Source of the DNA: Takakia lepidozioides
Lineage: Eukaryota > Streptophyta > Takakiopsida > Takakiales > Takakiaceae
Length of the DNA: 60,000 bases
NCBI GenBank assembly: GCA_030704615.1
Contig: CM060733.1
Location: forward strand, 11,658,001-11,718,000
Reading direction: 5' to 3'
This document shows positions 34,801-46,500 of the stretch, piece after piece. Position 1 is the first letter of the stretch. Each line of letters begins with the position of its first letter. Under the pieces are notes generated by a model, which was not told where the DNA came from, searched no databases, and saw only the letters and a list, made by a program, of their open reading frames with translations. A program made the position numbers and the translations under genes.

Positions 34801-37800
34801 GACCCGATGGGCTACAACCCCTACGTCTATAGTCTATAGTCTATACACTCCAGATGAATTAAAAACTGAAGTTTTCTCTTACTAATTCCACATTCGTCCA
34901 CGTACGATACATTCATCCACCCTCCTCTTGCCCTAATGTAAGTGAGTAGGTATGTTGTAAAAGATCCCAGTGCTTACCACTTTCCTGGAACTCCATGACC
35001 TGGGAACTACATCCTACCTACATATTTCATCCATCTGTAAATATGGATGAAAGGTTCCAACTACACCTGTCTTGAACTAATTCGACGCTTAACCGAGATT
35101 GGTGCTAAAGCAAAGGGTGGTGCTGCCTTTAGGGCACGGCCAACAAGTCAGTGACAACTCTCATTGAGCAGCTGCCATTTGGAAGCTTATGATAGGCTGT
35201 ACTGTGCCAAAATTCCTCCCGTGTATAGCGGGTTGGTTGGTCCCGGGGTGTTTCCCTTTTTCTCTAATAATAATAATAATAATAATCGAAAATAAAACAA
35301 AAGTGCCACACTGGCTGTTGCCGGCGCGACTTTGACCGCGGTTAGTGGAGCCCGCGGCGACGCCGCGCAGGCATCGCGCGGACCGCACGCCACCGTTTCT
35401 GCCGCCGCAAAAACCATATAAGTTATTGTTTCTCAAATATTTGCATACGAAAATTTATTTCTCATAAGCTGGTTGCAAAGTTTGTAGTTGTAAGCAAAAT
35501 GTTGGGTGAGACACATTGTGCTTTTCTGAGTAGAGTGTTGCGCACCCGCACATCAAATCCGTCAAGGACTCGGGCTGATTTCTCTTGGTTAATATCGTTT
35601 CGTTATACAGCGTAATAGCCAGCTACGAGTAGAGTAGGAGGGCAATACAAAAAGGTATACTGTACAATGCACAGTGTCGACTACGTTCTTCTGTGTAATG
35701 CACACCTCCAACAATGCAAGGAAAAAGAAATCATCCCATTTCTTTACGCAGAGGAAGGCCCCTTGTGTCGGGCGCCCCTTGAGTTTTATCCCCAGGGCCT
35801 CGGGAAAAGTAGAATCTTTTCTAAGTAGAGAGTTGCGCACCCGCACATCAAACCCCTCTATTTCAATCAAATTGGAAAAGTAGAAACGAACATGTGGGTT
35901 TGGTCTTTCCGTCATGGATAAGTGTGATTTATGTTGGCTTGGAAAGTTTGTCTTTTCGTCTCCATGTCCGCCTCATGGCCTTTATTTTTTCCAAAATCCG
36001 GACACGCGGAAATGTGGCATGTGGCTTGTGTTGGGCGGGATCCCATTTTTACAATAGTGAAAATACCGAACTGCCTAGGTACTAGGTATCTACGCAGATA
36101 CCTACCCAGTGCGCGCTGGCGCCTATAGAGTAGTGGTGGTAATAAGTCAGACAGACGCAGGTGTATTTATTGCCGCGACTTCTGACCGCACGGTGCAGAA
36201 GTCAGCCGCGCGGTCTTCGTGCTGATGGCTGATTGCTGGTGCCAAGAAAAATTACCCCTACAACAAAGTTTGGGTAATGTTGGGTTTTTTTTATTGTTTT
36301 TAAAGGAAATGTTGGGCAATGTTTTTAAAATTACCCAAAATTTTACCATAGCTGGAAAAATAAAATATCTCATTTTTAAGCTGTTATTGGGTACTACTTC
36401 ATATAATGTATAGCCACTTTCACGTCGTCATTGATTTGATTGCGGAGATGATGATCATTTTGATCATCCAACCCCCTTGTGATGACGGTGAGGCGATACG
36501 AGATCATTGCAACCTTGTCCGGGCACCGCACAGTTGCCGTCCAAAGTTACGCCACATATGTCAGCGGCCTCCGGGACAAACAATCGCATCATTGTCATGG
36601 ACCGACCAACAACAAATATATGTTGTTTGAATTTGCGGGTGCCGGAGTTGGTGTGAGGTTGTGGGCTGGGAGAAAAAAACTTGAAGTGGAAACACCTTAT
36701 ATTATTGCGATTGAGACAACGCCATTTTGCCGGTTTTACCTCTAGTCAAAGACGATATGCGGTGACGCCAATTGGCGAAACTGGCCGAAACTGACCGATC
36801 ATCTCAAAGTTCAAATTCCGAGAAAATTTGATTGGCCCGGTTTCTTCTCTCTCTCTCTCTCGCTCGTGGGTTTGTGTTTCCTGCTTGAGGGCTTTTGAGC
36901 GAAGCTTCCGACTTTCAAATTTCAAGGATGGTGGACCTGTTTCTGGATGCCCCTCCTGTATCACCTCGGTTTCCAATCTGCATTGGTAACTTCCGCACAG
37001 TGGCAAGATCCTTATCTCAGTACTTAAGCTTGTGGTCGACCACTCTCCTGCAAACCATCTCAGACGCAGATTTCTCTCCCTCTCCCTCTCTCGCTCCCTA
37101 TCTCTCCCTCTCCATCTCTCTCGCTCGCACACACACAATTAACAAGAAGGGTGTGCACTACAGTCTAGGTGGTGACTACTGGATCTAGTGGACCTTGGAC
37201 CCATTGGGTTCGGTGCACATTAATTCTTTCTCTTTCTTTCCTTGTCTCTGAAAAATTCAAGTGCTGTTCTTCTCTTCCACAACCTTTGTCTGAAAATTTC
37301 TCAAGCTCTTTGAGCTTTCTGTGGACGTTATAAAGGACCATTTCATTTCATTTCTGAAATTTTACCCAATTTTTCGGTCTTCATACATATATCTTCCAGG
37401 AGGACGTGACCGGGATCAAGCGATCCCCGAGAAAAGTGAACCGCGACCTAGGAAGACAGATATCTTTAAGCGGATCATCTCAAACTCGATCGGAATATCA
37501 GAGGACCAGAGAAACCATATGCAGTTGCAGTTGTACATTTCAACTTGTTCATGGCAGGACCATCAGATGGACCCTCTCAATTCCGCCGTTCGACTTCCAA
37601 GTACGTCTTCTAAACCACATTCACAATACCATGTAAGGGGGTGTCTGTATGTGATCTATAGCCTCCAGAAAGGGGAAAAATGTTGTATCCGTACACGGAT
37701 CTGTGTAATGGGGATGAGGCCGGATAGATCATATTAGGTCTCTAGACTGTTTCCCATTCACTCCTGAGTCATGAATAGCTACTGCAGGTTGTCATTCATA

Positions 37801-37836
37801 TTCATTGATCATGTTCTCCTGGCAATCCACAGACAA
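31811..37836. other. Six-kilobase region without recognised genes
   Basis: Only scattered short frames occur, none resembling a known protein. Visible low-complexity tracts are a TAA microsatellite at about 35265-35286, AAT repeats near 33995-34015, CT runs at 36847-36862, and a long pyrimidine-rich stretch at 37072-37135 upstream of aquaporin 2. 34780-34835 resembles an isolated tRNA T arm. The right-hand part probably includes the promoter and 5' UTR of aquaporin 2. Confidence 0.4.
35265..35286. repeat. TAA microsatellite
   Basis: Seven consecutive TAA units in an otherwise unannotated region. Confidence 0.9.
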
Positions 37837-39923
37837 ATGCCTCCACCCACAACAGATGCGGAACCACATCACGTAGACTGGGAGAACATCTATCAGGTAC
37901 CAACACAGTGGACAGCACGGCAAGACTCTGTAAAGGGAAATTATAGCGGGAGCGTATCGAATGTGCCAACGTTGAAGAAAAAATTGAAGGAAGTTGTCGG
38001 GCCATACGATTTCAACAACCCTAATGTACGTGCATGATTCCTTGTTTTCTGAATTCCAAGTATCTGTAATTTGGACATGTGTCATGGTGTTACAACTTAC
38101 AAGCTCAGTTCGATGGAAGAATAGAGAATCAAAACACTAATCTGGAACATAACCCCCTCGTATCGATGGGCATTGGAACTATCCCAAGTACTGTTCCTTG
38201 TAAGCCGTGTAGGTTTCAGGACCATTGCTGTCCCATTGCTGTAAGACGTTAGCAGTATATAGCCGTTTGGGAGAGAAAGATACTTGTCGATCTGCTTTTG
38301 TAAGCATAATCCACATTGGTGCGAGTCTAAGTTAGGACAGAGTTGTAGCTAAAACTTGTACATCGTATAAGCTGAACGCATTACACACCTTCACGCAATC
38401 TGGATCATTCTTGAGTATATTCTTGAATCTCTTGAAAACCCATCTGGAAAGAGAAGGGAACTGGTAGATCTAAATATAAAAGGAAATTACACACCATGAT
38501 AGAAGCATGGTGGAGCTATTGTCAGCCAGCAGGTCTCTAGAAAGAGTGTACTTAAACATGAATAGAAGTTTTGTCTAACAATTTGCCTGTTTTCCCTCGG
38601 CTAGTAACTGAACTTTGCAGACTTTAGATTTTGAAGAGTTCTAAAGTTGGTTTGCGTGTCAACAGTAGAATCGGGTAAACCAGAGGTAAATCATCCTGGC
38701 AGTATTGGGTCAGGCCACTGAGGTTCAAAGTCGAGTGCCCAGAGGATGGTCCTATATATTATAGCCTCATAGGTACGTGCTCAAATCTTATACTCTTTGC
38801 TTCTTAGAGGTATTCTGATGCTTGACGAATTGACATGGTCAAATGATCCGATCTGCAGATCTGGCGAGCTTCAGTGGTTGAGTTTGCTGGGACGGCAGCC
38901 CTCACCTTCATGAGTATAGCTGCGGCAATAACATGTCAACAACAGGCGCAATCACACGGCTCCTCAACTTCGGCCGCCACATTCCCCACAGTCCAAGTTT
39001 TAATCTACTCTTTCTGCATTCTAGCAACAGCTCCTGTCTCAGGTGGCCACCTCAACCCAGCCGTCACCTTCGCCACCTTCTTGACCGGCCATGCAACTTT
39101 GGTCAGATCACTCTTTTATCTGGTTGCTCAAACTGCAGGCGGTATCCTAGGGGCTTATTTAGTGAAGAACATCATTTCTGCAGATTTGGAATCTACACAT
39201 CACCTAGGTGGATGCTTATTGAAAGATGTAGTTGCAGACCAGTCGACGGTTGGGTTGTCCCATAGGCAAGGGACTTTAGCAGAGGTCGTCTTCACCTTCA
39301 TCTTTATTTTTGTATCATACCAAGTGAGCCTGGAGCCCAGAAGCCTAGTAGTAACCTGGCCAATAGTTGGCCCCTTTGTTATAGGCACGGTCTTCGCCCT
39401 CCTCAACTTCGTCTCTAGGGGACTAGCTTCCCAAGCTTACACGGGTGCTGGTATGAATCCAGCAAAGTGTTTCGGGCCTGCGGTGGTCTACGGGAGAGAC
39501 TTATGGGATCCCCAGCCAGTGTTCTGGTCTGGCCCCTTGTTTGCTGCCATGGCCTTTGCGCTGATCCACCATCTGGTCCTCAGTAGAAACGTTCGAGATT
39601 TTCAACCTGGAGATTATCATCAGCCTCTGCTCCCTCTTAATTTTGAGTACCCAATGCCCGTCGGGGACCGCGTTCTTACCGATATGCTCCATGGAGAGAG
39701 GCCGGCTAGTCCGGTGGCTGGTGAGTCCCAGGAGCCTAAGAAGATGAACGTGGTGCTGCACATAAAGGCGGCCATGTTGCATCCGGGCAACAGCGAGAGA
39801 AATATTGAGGATGGCAGAATGCCGAGTGTGTCGGAGTTCCACAGAAGGTCGAGTGTATCGGAATTCCAAAAGGAGGTCGCAGATGCGACACTCTCTAGTT
39901 TCACAACAGTGATACCTATGTAA
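37837..39923 (+). CDS. XIP-like aquaporin 2 (two exons, Lys in the selectivity-filter position)
   Basis: Exon 1 is 37837-38025 (start MPPPTTDAEPHHVDW, ending FNNPN) and exon 2 is 38859-39923, joined in phase 0 (AAT, GTACGT ... CTGCAG, ATC TGG), giving 417 residues. Exon 2 opens IWRASVVEFAGTAAL, parallel to aquaporin 1. The first pore motif is canonical, SGGHLNPAVTF (near residue 129). Loop C has HLGGCLL. The second motif is GAGMNPAKCFGPA (263-271): NPA is kept, but the nearly invariant Arg is Lys266, followed by the XIP-type Cys267. After the last helix comes a hydrophilic tail of about 125 residues with a repeated SVSEF motif, possible phosphorylation sites. Intron position and motifs support common descent with aquaporin 1, 24 kb away on the same strand. 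A spliced 5' UTR is possible, because an AG acceptor lies just before the ATG. Confidence 0.88.
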
Positions 39924-42875
39924 GCCATCCTTCAATTCCACTCGCACGTATCACTGTAGGGAGATCTTCCCCACAAGACGGAAATTTTACTTGCCGGGTG
40001 CAGGTGTTCTAAGTATCGATTTGAACATGCATGAAGCTTCTGAAGACCCTTAGTAATCCCACTCCACACACTCAGAGGCGGAATGGATTGTGGGAGTGGG
40101 GCAGGTCCTCGGATATTGCCATACCTTTGTGGCCACATAGACACTTACACAAAGAGCAATTGGCATAAAGAGAATACATACCTCCTCGGGAACATCTAGT
40201 CTTGGTTGGCCCAAAGGAGAAGGAACTTAGAATGTGTACTGACCAAAAATTTCATTCCGCGGGAGTCTTGTGCTGCCAACTTTGCAGCTGCAATAATTGT
40301 AAGATGGGTCTTACAAAACCCAACGATCCCAGCTGTGGGGATAGAGAGGATATCCCATAGGATTCCTAAATAAGTGAGTCAACGCAGGTTGATGTATGGA
40401 CTCGACACTCAAGGGCAAAGTGGTGCTTGTGTCCTCAAACGTCCTCAAAGTTCTTATTTAAGTGCTGGTCCTTCATTACAGCATGAAATATCCCAGCAGC
40501 AGCAACACAGCTAAGCTCAAAATACTGTGCATTCTGCTCAAAGCAAATTGAAATCCTTTTTACTTGCTAGGATAGTGGCAGGTAAGGACCTTGCTTTTGA
40601 CAGGACTTACAGTGTGAATGGTGCAGCTCACATTGAGTGCGCCATGGAAGAATTCCTAGCTGAGCAGGAGCACTTGCTTAGAAATCAAGGTCCCTGTGCT
40701 TTGATCTTCTTGTAAAATTGACATTTTGTGGCTTTAATCCCCTCCCTCATCAAATTGGATTCAAGTGCAGAGCACATGATCACTTACATTTCAATTTCTC
40801 TCAATACCAACATTAAGGTTGTACAAATCAGTTCGGCCTGTGGAACATTAGTAACACTCCACATGTACATAAGTAATAAGGAAAGAGCAGAATAATCTAG
40901 AGCATTGAGCGATAAAAAGGTGTGCAAAGGAACAGTATAGCTAGAAAAGACCAACTTCTCACCTTCGCCATATTTGGCTCCCCTCCCTTCATCACGAACT
41001 GAGTAAGCATCATAAACCATACAAACAGTCAGTCCTCAGTTGAAATAATGTCGCTAAAGCCACTAATTGAATACATTCGATGCCAGATGTGAGCAACCTA
41101 TACTCTAAAATAATAAAACCAGAGATGACTATCTTCACACTGTGGACATATGAACAGTTTCTTTGGATTTTAGCCAAACCTTCCATGCTGAAGTACAGTT
41201 TATCTCAGTAGTTTGACAATTTGAGAATATTTCCTCTCCCATGCTGTACTAGCACGACATCACGATGACATATTGATCAACCTGTTGAGCACATTGCAGG
41301 CCTTCACAAAGGACCTTTGAGAACTCTACATGCAAGTTTATGGCTTAGAACTATTACATTACCAACCAGAACCCAAGGGAGTTCGATCATTCTGAAAGTA
41401 AGGTAACAATAAGTAAAACTTACCCAACAGACGACATAATATCAAAGAGATTGAAGCCATTAAGCGTGCCAAAACCATCCCGCTAATCTTAGATATATCA
41501 CAGCCTAAACAAACTCTCCTTATAGAAGGAGACTTGGAGTCTTTCTCACTTACCAACTTCATGAGAAAACCCCGTTCTCTGGCCGTCCCACTGCCCATAC
41601 GCTCAGAAAATACTGAACGGCATTACAAACAGAATTAAAAAAATCTTTGGCTATCTCCCACCTCCATCTCACACAACCGCACCCGCAAGTTACACCCCTC
41701 CCAAAACACATTCAAAATCGAATAATTTACAAGTTTCACCAGAGCGAAGACAATGAAAAGGACGACAAATGCAAATATTGGAGCACTACATGTGTTATCT
41801 CTTGCCTGAGAGAGAGAAGGTTATCTTAAGAATCGCACCTTACGTTCGCGACCCAGTAAAAGGGGCATAACACAGACATCAACTGTGGCACCAGAACCAA
41901 ACAAAGAGAGACACAGACAGAGGGAGGTAAGACCAATAGAAGAGAAAGAACAGTACCATCAACAGTGTCGGTCACGAAGGCGGATTAACCTCACCGCCCC
42001 GCAATTTCCTGTTGAGAGAAAGACTGTCTCGCTGCCGAGCACAAATGTGCACATACTTGAGCCCCCTTTCCAATCCCTCTTGTGCAGCAAACAAACACCG
42101 GCCGCCATTCCTCGCTCCCTCACCTCCACACTACTTACAGCTCGCAGCTCGCACACATGTACAGTAAGTAGCCTACTCTCTCAGTGGAGTGTAAACGCAA
42201 ACATTATGGGATATATATTTCGTCGCAATAATAATGCGGCCGCACACCTCATCGCACTATTCGTGGGCAGGTCAGCCTACCACACGGGCCCACGCTGGGC
42301 CCAATATCATGCCCCCCTAAATACTCCCATCCACTAACAGCTACTCTCTTGTTCAACGCTCGCCCCGATGAAACCCATCCATCCACCCATCCATCCATTC
42401 ATTCAAACGAGAGAGTTGGCGCCAAACGATAGATTGTCCCACGTCCCGCAGTCCCCCACCCCATGTCCGTCGGTGGTTCATGTCCACGGGACGCAGCATG
42501 GGGCAGGCGAACTTCCCGGGTCCCACCCGTGTCCCGCGCCCCATGTCCTGCACCTCATGTGATTGAAAAATAAAGTTGGACGGAGGTACTGTTTGGTCGA
42601 GGGATGCGCGGATTGAAATCGTAATAGTTGATGGTCGGAAAATGGCGGGCTGGTGGGTGGGCGGGGGTGGGTGGAATAATTTGTGGGGTATGGTATGGAA
42701 AGACGTTACAGTGAAAGTCTTGACAAAAGGGCGAGAGAGAGAGGCAATCATGGCGGGGGGCGTCAGTTGGCATTGTTGGAGCTGCGGCTGCCTGCCTGAC
42801 ACCCACACGCGCGCACACAGACACACACACATCCACCCGAGCTCCGAGCTTGCGCAATGCGAGAGGAGGAGCAGC

Positions 42876-42915
<40 letters not shown>

Positions 42916-43561
42916 TGTCCACGTAGTTGGTGGATTTGTGTTTGGTTGAAGGAGGCTGTGTAGGTTTGTTGGTTTTTGAGTTCACACTGCGGAGTTTGGT
43001 GGCGGATTGAAGGGGATGGCATCGCGTGTGCGGGGCTGGGGTTTGCTGTAGCTGCGGAGAAGGACGAGTGTGGTGGTAATGGGGGTGGAGGTGGAGGTGG
43101 AGGTGTGGAGGAGCTGGCAATGAGCGTCACCTCTGGCGGGTGGTATTGAGGTCGTGGATGTTGCTGGTGGAATAAGGCGAGATGGAGGAGTTTGTTTGAG
43201 TGCAGGCTTCATCTCCAGGCAATATGATGCAATGAGGGGGAGGGATCTACTTTTTACTGGGTATCAAGTGGTGGTCATTTACAGGATAGGTTGTAGAAAA
43301 TGCCGTCGTACCTGCAGCGAGAAGTTGCAGCGGGTTCGTGGGGTAAGAGGGCGGGACATTATGCAAGGGGAAATTGAGGTGGGAGTATTCTGGCAAGGAA
43401 GTTCGGAGGATGTCAAGTAGCTGTGCGGGGAGGTAGCCCCTGCGACGTGGTTTCATTCGCCAAGAGAAATTATACAGCTGCGCAGACATGCGAATGGACA
43501 GGGCAGTGGGTGGTAGAGCAGTTTGTGAAAGAGAAAGAAGTGCTCAACGGTAACAGCCAAC
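39924..43561. other. Intergenic region, aquaporin 2 3' flank to receptor-kinase promoter
   Basis: No gene was recognised. Simple-sequence tracts include CCAT repeats near 42378-42408 and a GA run at 42878-42912. GA/CT tracts are common in plant core promoters and 5' UTRs, so 42.3-43.56 kb is probably promoter and leader of the receptor kinase. Long minus-strand frames at 42353-43130 are low-complexity antisense frames. Confidence 0.4.
42878..42912. repeat. GA microsatellite upstream of the receptor kinase
   Basis: About 17 GA units lie roughly 650 bp before the receptor-kinase start codon. A GAGA-type promoter or 5' UTR role is possible but not shown. Confidence 0.85.
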
Positions 43562-46500
43562 ATGTGCAGCAATGCTTGCAAAATTGCAGGGTTGCTGCCG
43601 GTGCTGATTCTGGCTGTGATCCTTGTCGGAAGCTTCGGCCAAGGTTTGCGTTCCTCCTGTAGTATTTGCACGACCATTGCTGCAGCTGTACCTTGCCACT
43701 AAGGACTGTAGGACGTATAGAGGTTTTCTGAGTCGATTTATTTGCAGACTAAACTATATCGCCTGGGCATGTACTGCGTGGACGGCTGTGCACATGTATA
43801 GCCGTCGTCAAACTCCGTTCTGTTGACAGTGGTGGTCCTTGACATTGCAATGTTGCAGTGCAATATTGCAGCAAGGCATACCCCTGTTTTCTGACTCTGC
43901 TGGTAACTGATGAAGGGTTGGAAGGCACGAGAGTTTTCCCTGCACTAATTGATATGGCACATATTGAAATAGCAGGCTGGGGACAGGGGATTGATTAGTT
44001 GATATCATCTCAGATGCAGTTTCAAACTTGGATTTTGCAGAAGTTAAAGACTACAGCAGTTCCTATAGTGTATCCGCCAAGTCCTAGGAATTTACACAAG
44101 TAACTCAGAGTAAACAGGCAACCACAATTGAAGTAGTAAATGCGAGTGATGTACCTGGTTCTGTGTGTTGACTGTGTCTTTCTCGCTTTCTGGTGCAGAA
44201 GTACGGTCAAATGCGCATGGAAGTAATGAATGTGACTTGGTGACAAATTTCTTAAACCATGATAGATCTCAAACAGTGTTAAGTGAGGCAAGTACCCTCA
44301 GATTATCTAGGGTTCTTTTTTCTGCCCCTACTTTATTGGGGTTTTCAAAGTTGCGACCCCCATTTTCTTTCTTTCAAACCCAAGGACGACAAGTTGGCAG
44401 CTCAAGTCCTATTGTGGAGTTTCCAGCATTGCCGCAAACAGGAGCACCAGTGGCACCTGCTTTATTGCAAGCTCTCGGGACTGCACCAGTTGCCCCATCC
44501 ACTCTAGTGTCAGATTCTCCATCCCTAGCCCTTGATGTTAGGCCCCTCTTAGCCTCGCAGGGCCCTGCATCTCCACCTCAACATTCAGGTGCCGGGAGGC
44601 ATTTGGCCCCAATTTCACTACCACCTGTTGCAGCACCCAAGTTGCATGACCCAAAACCATTGCGTCCTTCACCACCTCCTCTCACAAAAAGACACGTCCA
44701 TCGCAATCACTCAAGTGTACAATCTGCAAAAGCACCGAAGGGATTGGTGCCAGCCCCTGCTCCACTTCCACATTCACCACGAGGTCACCATCATTTACAT
44801 CCAGGTCAGCACCTGCACTCGACAGAAAGATCGTATGTCGGTCACCCCTCCCCTTTCCCCTAGCATTTCTGGGTAAATTAGTAGTGCAAAACCTACCTTG
44901 TGTGTATGCTTATTCAAGGAGTGTTAGCTCTGCCATTTGCACAGCGCTTCCTGTCTGTTTGTAGCCATGATTCTCTGCCTGGTTTTCTCTGACATGGATA
45001 AGTTGTGGCGGTCTGTGTTTTTTGTTCACTTGGAGTGGTGAACAGTGCCTGGCCCAAGGCCTCTATCAAATGCATACCCGCCACCAGCACCAACCATCTT
45101 TAGTCCACCTAACAGTTCTCAAGGTATACTTTTCCAACAGTCAAACCTCTGCTTGAAGCAGTGTTTTTCTTCCTGGCAAAAAATCGCCAGATTTCAACCT
45201 GGAAACTACGTCAGCTACTTGTACAAAGGAATTATGGGGGGTAAAATCTGATTTTTTCGCCAAAAAGCAGCAGCAGATCAATTTCAGGGGCCTAATCTTG
45301 CCGACGTGGACCAGTTATAATATGCCACCTGGAATTTAGCCACTTTTCTAACTCTGTCACCTCGATATTCTCGCCCCATGGGCACTGTGTAGAATTCACA
45401 GGTGGCCCCGCCAGCGATTTTGGAAATATGAAATAAAAACCCACTGGCTTGAAGACCCAGGATATTGTGCAGTTCTCTCTTTTTAAGAATCCAGGTTTTG
45501 GAGGTGATATAAAGGGAATGTATATCGATCAGGCAATGTGGTTGTTAGGCATGGGAGGAGGCCAGTGGCAATGTCCTATCATAGACCATTATCCAACTCC
45601 CTCACGTAATATGAAATTGTCACATATTTATGATTAGTATCTTTCCGAGATTGTACCTTCCCTTCTTATTGCAAGTTGTTGACTCCATGAGACCTTGTGT
45701 CCTGTTCTTGCTCTCATCTGCTGCAAGTAGGAATATTGGAATCTTGCTGCCATGTCCTGGCTTTTGGTATATTACCATACCATTTGCAAACTTCGGTTCT
45801 ACCAAGGGAGGTTTTTAGTATGATTCTCTGAGTCTCACATATAATCCTCTCCGAGGCCTTCACAACTCCTGGGCATTGTAACAGCAGCTTCTCATACAGG
45901 ATTTCCTTAGATTGAGGCAAGTGTTGGCTCAGGGCTGCTGGTTCAATTCAAAGCTCCACATGTTTTGGGACTCCACGCTAACTTTGTGGGGAGTAGTTTG
46001 GGGAGAGAATTACTCCTGGTTACACCTGTATTCTCACCTCTTTCATCTGAACCTCTCTGTGTGAAGCCGAGTGCCATGGCTCTAATTCCGTCTATCTTGC
46101 GTCTGTTTATCAGGCATTATTCACAGTCTTTTCTTTGGCAGGTTAAGTAGGGTGCATACTCATATTTTGTCCTTTAGATGCTCTCTTGTTGCAAAGTGTC
46201 CAGAGGGAACGATGCAGGAGAGAGAATTTACTTTTGCAGCAGCCTTGTGCCCATAGCTGTGCCCAGTTTGGCAGATGTGTTAGGGAGAGAGTTCTCACTC
46301 GTTTTCTCCTCTTTGTCTACAGACTGCAATACACCATGTGGGGATGGCTACACCTACATGCCACCAGGCTCACCATGCGGTTGTGTCATACCTATTCAAG
46401 TGCAGCTGCAACTGGGGATCAATCTTGAGACCCTTTTCCCTCTTGTGTCGGAACTAGCAAAGGAGTTTGCCAATGGCCTCTTTCTGCAAACAAGTCAAGT

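Noticed and set aside
36746-37138. Arg-Glu repeat frame on the minus strand
   Set aside because: It comes from CT-rich simple sequence, not from a protein family.
42353-43130. Minus-strand frames of 191-255 codons rich in Pro, Ser, Thr and His
   Set aside because: They are antisense to the promoter and leader of the receptor kinase and are produced by GA, CCAT and GGTGGA simple repeats; no homology is seen.
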